From CAZCVI01 sp964502145 (GTDB lineage: Bacteria; Acidobacteriota; Aminicenantia; UBA2199): a stretch of 44,998 nucleotides of DNA. The translations under genes were made by a program, and so were the position numbers. Positions within the stretch are counted from its first letter, which is position 1. Every line of letters starts with the position of its first letter. The DNA lies in contig CAZCVI010000063.1 in NCBI GenBank assembly GCA_964502145.1, forward strand, positions 1 to 44,998, read 5' to 3'. This document shows, in pieces, positions 44,946 to 44,998 of the stretch. Below the pieces are notes generated by a model, which was given only the letters and a program-made list of their open reading frames with translations, was not told the DNA's origin and did not search any database.

Positions 44946-44998
44946 GTTAGGTCATCCTTCAACCCGGCCATTGAGTGATTTATGTGTTATCATTAATA

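Larger units (their letters stand above)
44399..44998. other. Repeat-rich intergenic region to the window edge, no gene
   Basis: 44410-44480 carries a TATTCAGTTTTTT motif and the TTTTTTGGACGGCAC module shared with 17378-17440. 44480-44640 shows nothing recognisable. 44640-44970 is made of T-rich repeats of about 21 or 42 bases. Open frames on either strand (such as 44360-44686 or 44765-44971) have low-complexity products and no ribosome binding sites. Confidence 0.6.

Overview
The window holds about 31 protein-coding genes on both strands at moderate G+C, and no rRNA, tRNA or CRISPR. Gram-negative, diderm character is clear from a TamB/TamA pair, a SurA-like chaperone, a TonB-dependent receptor and several signal peptides. 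The mix of DMSO-reductase-type respiration, NifS/NifU, many two-component parts and long intergenic repeat arrays would fit an anaerobic Acidobacteriota/Aminicenantes-like bacterium. That placement is a guess from gene content, not a measured affiliation.

Layout. 1-85 (-) is the start of a gene running off the left edge; argS follows on +. 2672-6001 (+) carries a secreted protein, an ABC-2-type permease whose C-terminus looks like a dead ABC ATPase domain, and an unknown protein. 8974-6023 (-) is a probable operon of nifS, nifU and a Cu/Zn-type permease fused to a heavy-metal-binding domain. 9887-17217 (+) has a molybdopterin oxidoreductase, its fused FeS/membrane-anchor subunit (which appears to start at a non-AUG codon), an M32 carboxypeptidase and Rel/SpoT. 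19195-17591 (-) is an AAA ATPase with a C-terminal nuclease-like domain, flanked by repeat modules on both sides. 19864-30093 (+) runs through a transaldolase-like aldolase, tamB (interrupted by a frameshift in a run of nine T), tamA, a SurA-like chaperone, a YhaM-like nuclease, a zinc-ribbon membrane protein and an HDOD protein. From 31195 to 32576 (-) there is a sugar-kinase-like phosphotransferase and a two-gene membrane/PLD-like pair behind a perfect-consensus promoter. 37516-32666 (-) is hyuA, hyuB and a DUF4440-like secreted protein. 43655-37675 (-) is a signalling operon: TonB receptor, YfiR-like protein, CHASE8 hybrid histidine kinase, and a receiver-DHp protein with no ATPase domain.

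The most unusual non-genic content is a set of long intergenic regions (9014-9886, 17218-17590, 19246-19863, 43711-44998) sharing repeat modules. These include arrays of 21-bp or 42-bp period with different sequences, a 672-bp element with 19-bp terminal inverted repeats (43727-44398), and a shorter inverted copy of it at 19264-19755. Other arrays are a pair of inverted 9-bp arrays between hyuA and hyuB and a 14-bp array in front of rel. Several minus-strand operons have near-consensus sigma-70-type promoters with exact 17-bp spacers, and these decide some start codons.
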